Source: QHXW01 sp963752965
GTDB taxonomy: Bacteria; Acidobacteriota; Terriglobia; Bryobacterales; Bryobacteraceae
Assembly (NCBI GenBank): GCA_963752965.1
Contig: CAVWAJ010000016.1
Span: 496,001 to 560,000, forward strand
Length of the DNA: 64,000 nt
Direction of reading: 5' to 3'
Shown here piece by piece: positions 17,177 through 25,149 of this stretch. The first letter of the stretch is position 1. The number at the start of each line of letters is the position of its first letter. Below the pieces are notes generated by a model, which saw only the letters and a program-made list of their open reading frames with translations, was not told where the DNA came from and did no database searches. The translations under genes and the position numbers were made by a program.

Positions 17177-18620
17177 ACGCGCTTCCGATTTTGACGTTGT
17201 GAAACCGCGCCGGGCTGGCACCATGGCCCGTACCCATCACCTGCTCGGGCTGGCCCTTGCCGCAATTCGGCGTTCCCCACAGGGTCCAGTGGTCGGGGCC
17301 GGCAATCGCCGTGCACGCGTTCCAGAATTCCGTGGTGATGCCGCTATAACTCGGGTTCCTCAGCATACGCACGCGCTTGCCGTTGCGAATCTCCCAGGCG
17401 ATCTCGCATCCAAACTGAAAGTTGTAGCGCTTGTCGTCGATCGACCAGCTCTTGTTAGTCTCCATGTAGATGCCGTGATCCGCTCCGAAAACTTCCTCCA
17501 GCGTCTGGTCGCCCGGCTTGAGGCTCACGTTCGTCATGCGGATCAGCGGAATCCGCGCCCACCCGTCTGCGCGCATCGTGCCGTTCGATCGTTGCTCCCC
17601 CACCGCTCCCGCCGTCTCGCGGGAAGTCATATAGCCGGCAAACTGCCCGCCGCGAATGATGTCGGTCGATTGCGCCGGCACGCCCTCATCGTCAAACGCG
17701 AACGTGCCCAGGCCCGGCCCGTGCTCCACCCGCGCATCGCAAACCACGTTCACTATGTCCGATCCGTATCGCAGGCGATGCAAATTGTCGAGCGTCAAAA
17801 AGCTCATCCCCGCGTAGTTGGCTTCGGCGCCCAACACGCGGTCCAACTCAATCGGATGGCCGATGGATTCGTGGATTTGCAGCCCGAGCTGCGAGCTGTC
17901 AAGGATCAAATCGAAGCGCCCCTCCGGACACTGGTCCGCCGCATGCAAGGCTACCGCTTCCTCCGCGATGCGTGGGGCATTTTCCAGAAGCTTGAGCTCC
18001 TCCACCAGTTCATAGCCCTTGAGCTGATGTTGCCCGCCGAAAGAATTCGGATACGAGCGCTTCTGTATTTCTCCATCGCGAAAGCTGTACGCCGAGAATC
18101 CCGCACCGCTCGTGTAGCGAGTCTGGTCGATGAGGCTGCCTGCTGAAGATGCGAAGATCTGCCGTTGGCGGGTGAACACCAGCGCGGCCTCGGCCAGCGT
18201 GACGCCAGGGTTGCGCCGCAGTTCCTGGTCGATCGCAAACAATAGCGCCAGGTTCTGATCCACGGAAATCGAAAACGGGTCGATGCGAATCGGTGACGTC
18301 CATTGCGCCTCGTACTTCTTTTCCGGCGCGAGAGCCACATCGTGCTTCTTGGCGAGAGCGCTGGCGCGAGCGATCTCGACCGCCAGCTCCGCCGCCGCTT
18401 CGACGCCCTCCGCCGTCAAGTCATCCGTCGCCGCAAATCCCCAGGAGCCGCGATCTAGAACCCGGATACCCAACCCCACCGAAGTGGCACTCGCAAGCTC
18501 GCCGATTTGCCCGTTCTTTGTCGAGACGTGGCGCTCCTCGGTCTCGACGAGCCGCACGTCCGCATAAGAAATGGCGCGCCGCACCGCGGCATCCAGAGCG
18601 TTGACCGCGATATCGTTCAT
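17166..18620 (-). CDS. tldD: TldD family zinc metalloprotease
   Basis: A 484-residue TldD. The catalytic zinc motif HESIGH (HExxxH) is at about residue 254 in LGLQIHESIGHPIELDR, and AGMSFLTLDNLHRLRYGS follows. With PmbA it forms a cytoplasmic protease whose active site is enclosed by the dimer. The start overlaps the stop of thrC by four bases (ATGA), and its stop overlaps pmbA, so the three are translationally coupled. No peptide antibiotic precursor is visible nearby, so a general role in peptide turnover is more likely. Confidence 0.94.
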   Translation of the reverse strand: MNDIAVNALDAAVRRAISYADVRLVETEERHVSTKNGQIGELASATSVGLGIRVLDRGSWGFAATDDLTAEGVEAAAELAVEIARASALAKKHDVALAPEKKYEAQWTSPIRIDPFSISVDQNLALLFAIDQELRRNPGVTLAEAALVFTRQRQIFASSAGSLIDQTRYTSGAGFSAYSFRDGEIQKRSYPNSFGGQHQLKGYELVEELKLLENAPRIAEEAVALHAADQCPEGRFDLILDSSQLGLQIHESIGHPIELDRVLGAEANYAGMSFLTLDNLHRLRYGSDIVNVVCDARVEHGPGLGTFAFDDEGVPAQSTDIIRGGQFAGYMTSRETAGAVGEQRSNGTMRADGWARIPLIRMTNVSLKPGDQTLEEVFGADHGIYMETNKSWSIDDKRYNFQFGCEIAWEIRNGKRVRMLRNPSYSGITTEFWNACTAIAGPDHWTLWGTPNCGKGQPEQVMGTGHGASPARFHNVKIGSAYAG

Positions 18621-19843
18621 CGAGGCGTGATGAGGCCGCCCAACTTGTCCTGCTCGCCCGAAGCCGAGCGTGGGAACCGCGTGGAATACGCCTCCAGATA
18701 CTTCAACCCGTTGCCTGTGTTGTAGATGACGATCTTCTCATCTTTTTTGAGGAAGCCCGTCCCCAGTAGCTTCTCGAGCGCGGAAACGCACGCCGCACCC
18801 TCCGGTGCGACAAACAACCCCTCGTCAGAAGCCAACCGGATGCCGGCATCCAGCAATTCGACATCGCTGACCGCGATCGCCGTCCCGCCACTCTCACGCA
18901 CCGCGCTGAGGATCAGGAAATCGCCCAGCGGTTTGGGTACCCGCAGCCCGCTGGCTACCGTGTGCGCATTTTCCCAAAACTCGCTGCGCTGGGCACCTTT
19001 TTCGAACGCCCGCACCACCGGCTGGCACCCTTCCACCTGTACCGCAATCATTTTAGGCCGCTTAGCCCCGATCCAGCCCAGTGCTTCCATTTCGTTGAAA
19101 GCTTTCCACATCCCGATCAGGCCAACACCGCCGCCGGTGGGATAGAAGATGGCGTCTGGCAGTTGCCAGTCCATCTGCTCCGCCAACTCGTAGCCCATCG
19201 TTTTCTTGCCTTCAACGCGATACGGTTCCTTGAGTGTAGTCACATCAAACCAGCCTTCGCGTTGCGCTCCAGCGGCGACAAGCTTCGCGCAGTCGCTGAT
19301 CAACCCATCCACCAGCGTCACATAGGCGCCGTAAGCCTTACATTCCACGAAGTTTGCCTGTGGAACGTCACGCGGCATGAAGATATGGGACTCGATGCCC
19401 GCCGCCGCCGCGTACGCCGCCATAGCGCTGGCCGCGTTTCCGGCGGACGGAATGGCGAGCTTACGAATTCCCAGCTCGACAGCCATCGAAACAGCACAGG
19501 AAAGCCCGCGCGCTTTGAACGATCCCGTCGGATTCAAACCTTCGTCTTTTAACCAAAGTTGATTGGCACCAATGCGTTGGCCCAGGCGCGAGGTGCGCAC
19601 CAGAGGCGTCATGCCTTCCCCGAGTGAGATAATAGAAGTTTCTCGCGTTGGTGGCAGCACGGGGCCGTAGCGCCACATGCTGTTGGGACCGGAGGCGATT
19701 TGCTCGCGGTTCCAGGTGCGGCGGAGTTTTTCGAGGTCGTAGCGGACGAGTAGCGGTCCGCCGCATTCGCAAAGGTTGTGCACTTTGCCGGCCTCGAATT
19801 TCCGGCTGCACAGACTGCATTCGAGAGACGTCACAGAGTTCAT
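18617..19843 (-). CDS. thrC: Threonine synthase
   Basis: A 408-residue PLP enzyme that turns O-phosphohomoserine into threonine. A zinc-ribbon-like N-terminus (LECSLCSRKFEAG, then LCECGGPL) precedes the PLP domain, with the Schiff-base Lys in NPTGSFKARG and the phosphate loop in FYPTGGGVGLIG. Length and N-terminus fit the archaeal/actinobacterial-type threonine synthase. I use the ATG at 19843; a GTG at 19858 would add five residues. The ATG lies back to back with the start of the divergent lytic transglycosylase (both in CATG), so its promoter must lie within that gene. Downstream tldD overlaps it. Confidence 0.92.
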   Translation of the reverse strand: MNSVTSLECSLCSRKFEAGKVHNLCECGGPLLVRYDLEKLRRTWNREQIASGPNSMWRYGPVLPPTRETSIISLGEGMTPLVRTSRLGQRIGANQLWLKDEGLNPTGSFKARGLSCAVSMAVELGIRKLAIPSAGNAASAMAAYAAAAGIESHIFMPRDVPQANFVECKAYGAYVTLVDGLISDCAKLVAAGAQREGWFDVTTLKEPYRVEGKKTMGYELAEQMDWQLPDAIFYPTGGGVGLIGMWKAFNEMEALGWIGAKRPKMIAVQVEGCQPVVRAFEKGAQRSEFWENAHTVASGLRVPKPLGDFLILSAVRESGGTAIAVSDVELLDAGIRLASDEGLFVAPEGAACVSALEKLLGTGFLKKDEKIVIYNTGNGLKYLEAYSTRFPRSASGEQDKLGGLITPR

Positions 19844-20462
19844 GATACTGCTCTTCACGGTGCTGACAGTGTTTTCGGGATCCTGCCTGGCGGGCGAGTA
19901 TGCAGTGCTCTCCAGCGGTTTCCGGATTCATGCCGACCGGCACGAAACCGAAGGCGGCATCGTGCGGCTTTATGCGAACGGCGGTGTCACCGAGGTGCCT
20001 GCTGCCCGCGTGAGCGGGTTTGAGGCGGAAGAAGTTGTGCCCGTCACGCCGCCGGCGGTCCTGCAAGTACCCACTTCGGAAGAACTGGTGACGGCTGCCG
20101 CCAAGCGGAACGGCTTGCCACCCGAGTTCGTAAAAAGCGTGGTGGCGGCGGAGTCGGCTTTTCGCGCTGACGCCGTTTCGCCGAAAGGCGCTCGCGGCTT
20201 GATGCAGTTGATGCCCGCAACCGCTCGCGAGTATGGCGCCGACGCCAGCGACCCCCGCCAGAACGTGGAGGCCGGGACACGATACTTACGAGATCTTCTG
20301 CTCAAGTACCAGCACGATGACCATCAGGTGGTCCGGGCGTTGGCCGCCTACAATGCGGGACCGGGTGCGGTGGACCGCTACCATGGCGTGCCACCCTACC
20401 AGGAGACGCTGGCGTATATCACGCGCGTTCTTCGTAAGTACGCTAAGGCTTCGACGGATTGA
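19842..20462 (+). CDS. Lytic transglycosylase (SLT domain), exported
   Basis: A 206-residue protein with a signal peptide (MILLFTVLTVFSGSCLAGEY) and a C-terminal SLT domain from about residue 85. The catalytic Glu lies in VKSVVAAESAFRADAVSPKG, followed by GLMQLMPATA and YNAGPGAVDRY, all SLT hallmarks. It should cleave peptidoglycan between MurNAc and GlcNAc in the periplasm. A cysteine in the signal region (GSC) could be a lipobox, but the context LAGEY favours cleavage after LA. The start overlaps that of thrC on the other strand, and the end overlaps the pterin dehydratase gene by 20 bases. Confidence 0.9.
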   Translation: MILLFTVLTVFSGSCLAGEYAVLSSGFRIHADRHETEGGIVRLYANGGVTEVPAARVSGFEAEEVVPVTPPAVLQVPTSEELVTAAAKRNGLPPEFVKSVVAAESAFRADAVSPKGARGLMQLMPATAREYGADASDPRQNVEAGTRYLRDLLLKYQHDDHQVVRALAAYNAGPGAVDRYHGVPPYQETLAYITRVLRKYAKASTD

Positions 20463-20802
20463 CGAAAGCGTCGTCGACCTTGGCAGCCAGGATGAAATCG
20501 CTCTCGGTCAGGCCGTTGATCTTGTGGGTGTAGGTTTTCACGTCCACACGGCCCCACGCCAGGGCAATGTCGGGGTGGTGCCCCTCGGCTTCCGCCACGG
20601 CTCCCACGCGGTTCACAAAATCGAGAGCCGTCTTGAAGTCGGGAAAAACGTAAGTCTTGGTGATGTAATGCTCATCAATCACCTTCCAATCCGGCAACTG
20701 AGAAGAGAGCTTGTTCAACTCTCCGCCCTTCAGCGGCGGAACACCGCCGCGGCAAGGCACGCAATGTTTGGCCGCCAGCCCCTTTCCTACAGATCCACTC
20801 AT
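20443..20802 (-). CDS. phhB: Pterin-4a-carbinolamine dehydratase
   Basis: A 119-residue PCD/DCoH-type enzyme that dehydrates 4a-hydroxytetrahydrobiopterin for recycling. The catalytic histidine cluster is in AEAEGHHPDIALAWGRVDV, followed by THKINGLTESDFILAAKVD, both standard. An N-terminal extension of about 28 residues includes CVPC. No phenylalanine hydroxylase is adjacent; many bacteria carry the enzyme alone, probably for molybdopterin or folate-related chemistry. It overlaps the transglycosylase tail to tail. Confidence 0.93.
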   Translation of the reverse strand: MSGSVGKGLAAKHCVPCRGGVPPLKGGELNKLSSQLPDWKVIDEHYITKTYVFPDFKTALDFVNRVGAVAEAEGHHPDIALAWGRVDVKTYTHKINGLTESDFILAAKVDDAFVNPSKP

Positions 20803-21006
20803 GAAGTCACCATCCCTAAATTGACGCTCGTAGCCTTTGGGATCAACATCGCGAGGATAACAGTTCCCGGCCAGGGGGGAAAGTTACTGTCAACCCGATC
20901 CAACCGAAGTACCATAACTGTGAAATCAGAAGTACCGATTCAAATGAGACGGCGGGTCTATTGTAGGCGCGGCCAAACCCCGGCATGATGGGACCGGAGA
21001 CAATTG

Positions 21007-21372
21007 ATGCCCATGCGAGACGAACAGATTTTCGACCCGGAACGACGCGGAACCGACCGGTTTCCCATCGAAAGCGAGCTGCGTTACAAGCTGGTGGAAA
21101 ACAAGGAAGTTACCGAGCCAGGAGCGGGCCGGACGCTAAATATGAGCAGCAGCGGCATCCTGTTTACCACGGCAGCGCGGTTGCCGATAGGCCGCCGGGT
21201 GGAGCTTTCCGTGGAATGGCCGGCACAGTTGAATGAGGTTTGCGGCTTGAAACTGGTGGCGCTCGGCAGAGTGGTGCGCTCCAGCGACGAATCTAGCGCG
21301 ATTCGTATTGACAAGTACGACTTCCGTACGCGAGCGACCGCTAAGGTCAAAGTGGCGGGATCAGCGAACTAA
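21007..21372 (+). CDS. PilZ-domain protein
   Basis: A 121-residue protein that is one PilZ domain, the c-di-GMP receptor fold. ERRGTDRFPIESELRYK matches the RxxxR box and TLNMSSSGILF matches the D/NxSxxG box, with N in the first position. A degenerate GGDEF protein is about 17 kb away. The start is set by GGAGA six bases before the ATG at 21007. Its target is unknown; proteins of this type often act on motility or polysaccharide export. Its end overlaps the ThyX-like gene by 12 bases. Confidence 0.82.
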   Translation: MPMRDEQIFDPERRGTDRFPIESELRYKLVENKEVTEPGAGRTLNMSSSGILFTTAARLPIGRRVELSVEWPAQLNEVCGLKLVALGRVVRSSDESSAIRIDKYDFRTRATAKVKVAGSAN

Positions 21373-22791
21373 AGGGTCCTCGACCCAGGGCGGGGTGGCG
21401 TCGATCAGCCTGCCAAGTTCAGGTTCAAGTTGCTCGAGCTTGAGCTTCATCTGCCAGGCGATGTTTCGATAGCTGAAGTGGCCCTTTACGCTGCTGCGCA
21501 CGCGGGCGATGTATTCGGCCTCGGCGAAATCCATCTTAAAAAGAAAGCGCGAGCGGGCGCCGAAGGGCAAAAGGTAATGGGCTCCCGGAGCGGCGAGGGC
21601 GTGCATGTCCTCGAAGGCGGAGCGCATCGCACTATCGTAAATTTCGGCGGCGCCGGCTTGGGCCATCGCGTCCGGCGTGTCGTAGCCTAGCTGGCCGTCG
21701 TAAGCCTGGCGATATTGATGGCAGCGGCGGTGACGATGCAGGTCCCGGTAGGCGCCAATGTCGATGACAAAATCGAAAGCATAAGGGCTACCGCGAAAGG
21801 CGCGCAGAAAGTCGTCGCGACGGCCGCGGGACTGGAGCGCCACGCCGATCACTTCCTGGCGGCGTGCATGGCTCCAACCGGCCACGGTTTCATAGAGCTC
21901 ACGAAACGGGCGGTTGGTGACGGTGTAGAGGAGGGTCGCGACAATGTCGACCGCCACGCTCGTTGGCCGCACGAGATCGACCGAATCCACCTGAAGGCCG
22001 GCGGCGGGCGGCAGATTCTGTTCGGCCCATAGTCTCAGATCAGCGCGGGAGTGACGGAGGTACTCATCGGGCTCGGCGTGGCGCGCCAAAGTGGGGGCGA
22101 GCGGCTCGCGATCCGATTCATCCCAAGAGCAATCGGGCTCCGCCGCGCAAGCGGCGGCGATTTCGTCACCGAGGCTGCGGACCTCTTCGTACTCGGAAGC
22201 TCGCAGACGCTTGATCTGCTTCTCGAGCGTGCGGATGCTGGTGACCTGGCCCACGTTTGTAGGAACGCCCCAGAACAGCAGGTAGCGCGCCACGTCGAAG
22301 GCGCGGGCGGCAATATTGCGTTTGTAAGCGTCCGGTTTCATCTCCTCCGGGCGGGGGAGTTTTTCAGAAAGATAATCGACAACGAGCGCGTTGACTGCTT
22401 TGTAGGCGGCGAGAAGCTTTTCACCGGCCTGGTGGTAGCGTGCGGCATCAGCCCCGGCCAGTTCGGAAGGCGTGATGAATCCGGAACGTGAAAAGTCCTG
22501 GTAGCGTGACGATTTCGCCTGACCGTCCCACAAGACTTCATCTTCCGCTTCGCTGGCCGCCAGTTCCGAAAGGCCTTCGAAGCACACCACGGCGTGGCCG
22601 AGGTCGGCGATGGAGGCGTGTCCGTACTGAAAGTAGAAGCTTTCGAGAAATTTCTGGGAGTCGTGAGTGCGCACCCAGTCGAGCGACTGACGGATGGAAT
22701 CCGGCGACCGGCTGTAACGCGCCAGGGCGAAGGCACATTTTTCCGGCGGCATGGGTGAGATGGTGATGACGCGCTTGATTCGATCGAGCAT
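21361..22791 (-). CDS. ThyX-like double-domain protein (FAD-dependent thymidylate synthase family)
   Basis: A 476-residue protein, about twice the usual ThyX length, made of two ThyX-like halves. In the first, FYFQYGHASIADLGH and KSSRYQDFSR match ThyX segments; in the second, YRDLHRHRRCHQYRQAY corresponds to the ThyX motif RHRxxSxxxxSxR, but with Cys-His where Ser is expected. ThyX makes dTMP from dUMP using FAD and methylene-tetrahydrofolate. The divergent neighbour is dut, which makes dUMP, supporting a role in thymidylate supply. Whether this form is catalytic is uncertain because the key Ser is altered. No thyA is seen in the window. Confidence 0.8.
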   Translation of the reverse strand: MLDRIKRVITISPMPPEKCAFALARYSRSPDSIRQSLDWVRTHDSQKFLESFYFQYGHASIADLGHAVVCFEGLSELAASEAEDEVLWDGQAKSSRYQDFSRSGFITPSELAGADAARYHQAGEKLLAAYKAVNALVVDYLSEKLPRPEEMKPDAYKRNIAARAFDVARYLLFWGVPTNVGQVTSIRTLEKQIKRLRASEYEEVRSLGDEIAAACAAEPDCSWDESDREPLAPTLARHAEPDEYLRHSRADLRLWAEQNLPPAAGLQVDSVDLVRPTSVAVDIVATLLYTVTNRPFRELYETVAGWSHARRQEVIGVALQSRGRRDDFLRAFRGSPYAFDFVIDIGAYRDLHRHRRCHQYRQAYDGQLGYDTPDAMAQAGAAEIYDSAMRSAFEDMHALAAPGAHYLLPFGARSRFLFKMDFAEAEYIARVRSSVKGHFSYRNIAWQMKLKLEQLEPELGRLIDATPPWVEDPLVR

Positions 22792-22815
22792 GGTGATCAG
22801 CTATTATCGGATTCG

Positions 22816-23247
22816 ATGATGGTGCGAATCAAACGGTTGTGCGAAGAGGCTTACGTTCCAGAATACGCGCATGGTCCGGCGGAAGACGCCGGCATGGACT
22901 TGCGCGCGGCAGAAGAAGTGACACTGGCGCCGGGAGTGCCACAGCTTGTACCTACTGGGATCGCGATCGAACTGCCGCCGGGCCACGAGGCGCAAATCCG
23001 CCCGCGCAGCGGCCTCGCACTCAAGCATGCCATCACGCTGCCGAACAGCCCGGCGACCATTGACCCGGGATACCGCGGCGAGATCCGCGTGATTCTGCTG
23101 AATCTAGGCAAAGAGAATTACGTGGTCCACAGGGGCGATCGCATCGCACAGATGGTGATCGCGCGGTATGAGAGCGTCGAGTGGGAGGAGGGAGATCTGA
23201 GCAACTCGGCGCGCGGGGCAGGGGGATTCGGATCGTCCGGGAGATGA
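22816..23247 (+). CDS. dut: dUTP diphosphatase
   Basis: A 143-residue trimeric dUTPase. The five family motifs are visible: AGMDLRAAEE, RPRSGLALKH, TIDPGYRGEIRV, RGDRIAQMV and, at the C-terminus, GAGGFGSSGR, which closes over the active site. It converts dUTP to dUMP and keeps uracil out of DNA. It is divergent from the ThyX-like gene (24 bases apart) and is followed after four bases by the lipoprotein phosphodiesterase gene, probably on the same mRNA. Confidence 0.96.
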   Translation: MMVRIKRLCEEAYVPEYAHGPAEDAGMDLRAAEEVTLAPGVPQLVPTGIAIELPPGHEAQIRPRSGLALKHAITLPNSPATIDPGYRGEIRVILLNLGKENYVVHRGDRIAQMVIARYESVEWEEGDLSNSARGAGGFGSSGR

Positions 23248-23251
23248 GGCG

Positions 23252-25141
23252 ATGAACACGTTGCGCACCCACCGCCTTGCTCTGACTTTCTTGTGCGCGT
23301 TGGTCCTAGGCACAGCCGGCTGCGGTGGTGGGCGCTCGCCGGGAACCATTCCGAAGGTAATTGTTCTCGGCATCGATGGGATGGACCCGGGTTTCGTGGA
23401 ACGGCATTGGAACGATTTGCCGAACCTGGCGCGGCTCCGCGACCGGGGCAGCTTTCAACGGCTGGGAACCACGATGCCGCCGCAAAGTCCGGTCGCCTGG
23501 TCGTCGTTCATAACGGGCCTGGAGCCGGACGAGCACGGTATTTTTGATTTCGTCCATCGCAACGCGTCGACGTTGCAACCTTTTTCCTCGATGGGTGGGA
23601 CGGAGGAGCCACGGGCGGTGTTGCCGCTGGGGCCGTATATTCTGCCGTTATCGAAGTCGCGGGTGATTTCGTTTCGCAAAGGGACCGCGTTCTGGCAGAC
23701 GCTGGCCGATCGCGGCATCCCGGTGACGGTGATGCGCATGCCGACGAACTATCCGCCGCTCGAAGCCGGACGCGCGCTTTCCGGCATGGGCACTCCCGAT
23801 CTGCGCGGAACGCTCGGGACTTTCACGTTCTACACCGACGATCCGGAGGAGATCTCACGATCCGTTCCGGGCGGGCGTATTGTGAAGGTGAACTTGACGG
23901 GCGCCCGTGCCGTGCTGCGCGTGGAGGGGCCGCCGAATTCGCTCCGCAGGGACCATCCATACTCGACGGCCGATCTGATTGTCGACGTGGACCCGGCAAG
24001 TCCCGCGGGGCGGATTGAAGTTGGCGACGACACAGTTGTAATCCGGCAGGGCGAGTGGTCCGGGTGGCTGGGGGCCGATTTTCCGCTTATCCCGCACCTG
24101 GCTTCGGCCCGCGGCATGTTTCGCGTCTTCGCGAAACAACTTCATCCCCGTTTCGAGATGTACGTCTCAGCCGTGAATGTCGATCCTGAATCGCCCGCGC
24201 TGCCGGTGGCGGCGCCGGCTTCGTTCGGAAGCGACATGGCCCGTGAAACCGGGCGCTACTACACGCTGGGAATTCCCGAAGACACCGCCGTGCTGCGCCA
24301 GGGCGCCTTTACGCTTCCCGAGTTCCTGTCGCAAACCCATCAAGTTTTTGAAGATGAGCACCGGCTGCTGCGGTACTCGCTGGCCCATTTCGGCGAGGGC
24401 CTGCTGTTTTTTTATTTTTCGACCGTCGATCAAAATTCCCATATTCTGTGGGGCCGCCACGATGCCGAGCTGCTGGGGGCTTACCGCGAAGTGGATGAAT
24501 GCATCGGTGAAGTGATGCGCCAGGAGCCCACAGCGGAGCTGATCGTGCTCTCCGACCACGGCTTCGCCGCCTTTGATCGGGCCGTACACCTCAATACATG
24601 GCTCCGCGATCAAGGTTTTCTCAAACTGAACGGCGCGCCGGGTGACGAGACGACGCTAGCGGATCTGGACTGGTCATCGACCCAATCTTACGCGCTCGGG
24701 CTGAATGGCTTGTATCTGAATCTCCGCGGCCGGGAAGAGTATGGGAACGTGGAGCGTGGGCCGCAGAGCAAGGCGCTGCTAGAAAAGCTGCGGCAGCAAC
24801 TGCTGGCGCTGCGCGATCCGGCGAATGGCCGGCAGGTGGTGGAGGCGGTGTATGAATCCAATCCGGCGGCGGAGAACGCCGCGGCCGCGCCGGATCTGAT
24901 TGTGGGTTACGCAGCAGGATACCGCGGGTCGTGGCAAACGGCCCTGGGCGGAGTTCCACCGCAGGAGATAGAAGACAACAACGACGCGTGGATCGCGGAT
25001 CACTGCATCAACCCCGCGGACGTTCCTGGCGTGCTGTTCATGAGCCGGCCGATGCATCTGGAGCACCCGAGGCTGGAAGATATCACTGCGGTGGTTCTGG
25101 ACCTATTTGGACGGAAAGCTGCCTCAAAGAGCCGACGCTGA
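23252..25141 (+). CDS. Type I phosphodiesterase/alkaline phosphatase-superfamily lipoprotein
   Basis: A 629-residue exported protein. The N-terminus ends in a lipobox (LVLGTAGCGGG, Cys at about residue 25), so it is probably a lipoprotein. The alkaline-phosphatase fold is shown by VIVLGIDGMDPGF (first metal site), PPQSPVAWSSFITGL (nucleophile region, Ser/Thr), FYFSTVDQNSHILWG and ELIVLSDHGF (second metal site). Close relatives are phosphodiesterases/nucleotide pyrophosphatases and phosphoglycerol or phospho-transferases; the substrate cannot be fixed. GAGG lies before the ATG. It follows dut by four bases. Confidence 0.88.
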   Translation: MNTLRTHRLALTFLCALVLGTAGCGGGRSPGTIPKVIVLGIDGMDPGFVERHWNDLPNLARLRDRGSFQRLGTTMPPQSPVAWSSFITGLEPDEHGIFDFVHRNASTLQPFSSMGGTEEPRAVLPLGPYILPLSKSRVISFRKGTAFWQTLADRGIPVTVMRMPTNYPPLEAGRALSGMGTPDLRGTLGTFTFYTDDPEEISRSVPGGRIVKVNLTGARAVLRVEGPPNSLRRDHPYSTADLIVDVDPASPAGRIEVGDDTVVIRQGEWSGWLGADFPLIPHLASARGMFRVFAKQLHPRFEMYVSAVNVDPESPALPVAAPASFGSDMARETGRYYTLGIPEDTAVLRQGAFTLPEFLSQTHQVFEDEHRLLRYSLAHFGEGLLFFYFSTVDQNSHILWGRHDAELLGAYREVDECIGEVMRQEPTAELIVLSDHGFAAFDRAVHLNTWLRDQGFLKLNGAPGDETTLADLDWSSTQSYALGLNGLYLNLRGREEYGNVERGPQSKALLEKLRQQLLALRDPANGRQVVEAVYESNPAAENAAAAPDLIVGYAAGYRGSWQTALGGVPPQEIEDNNDAWIADHCINPADVPGVLFMSRPMHLEHPRLEDITAVVLDLFGRKAASKSRR

Positions 25142-25149
25142 TCGGGCCA

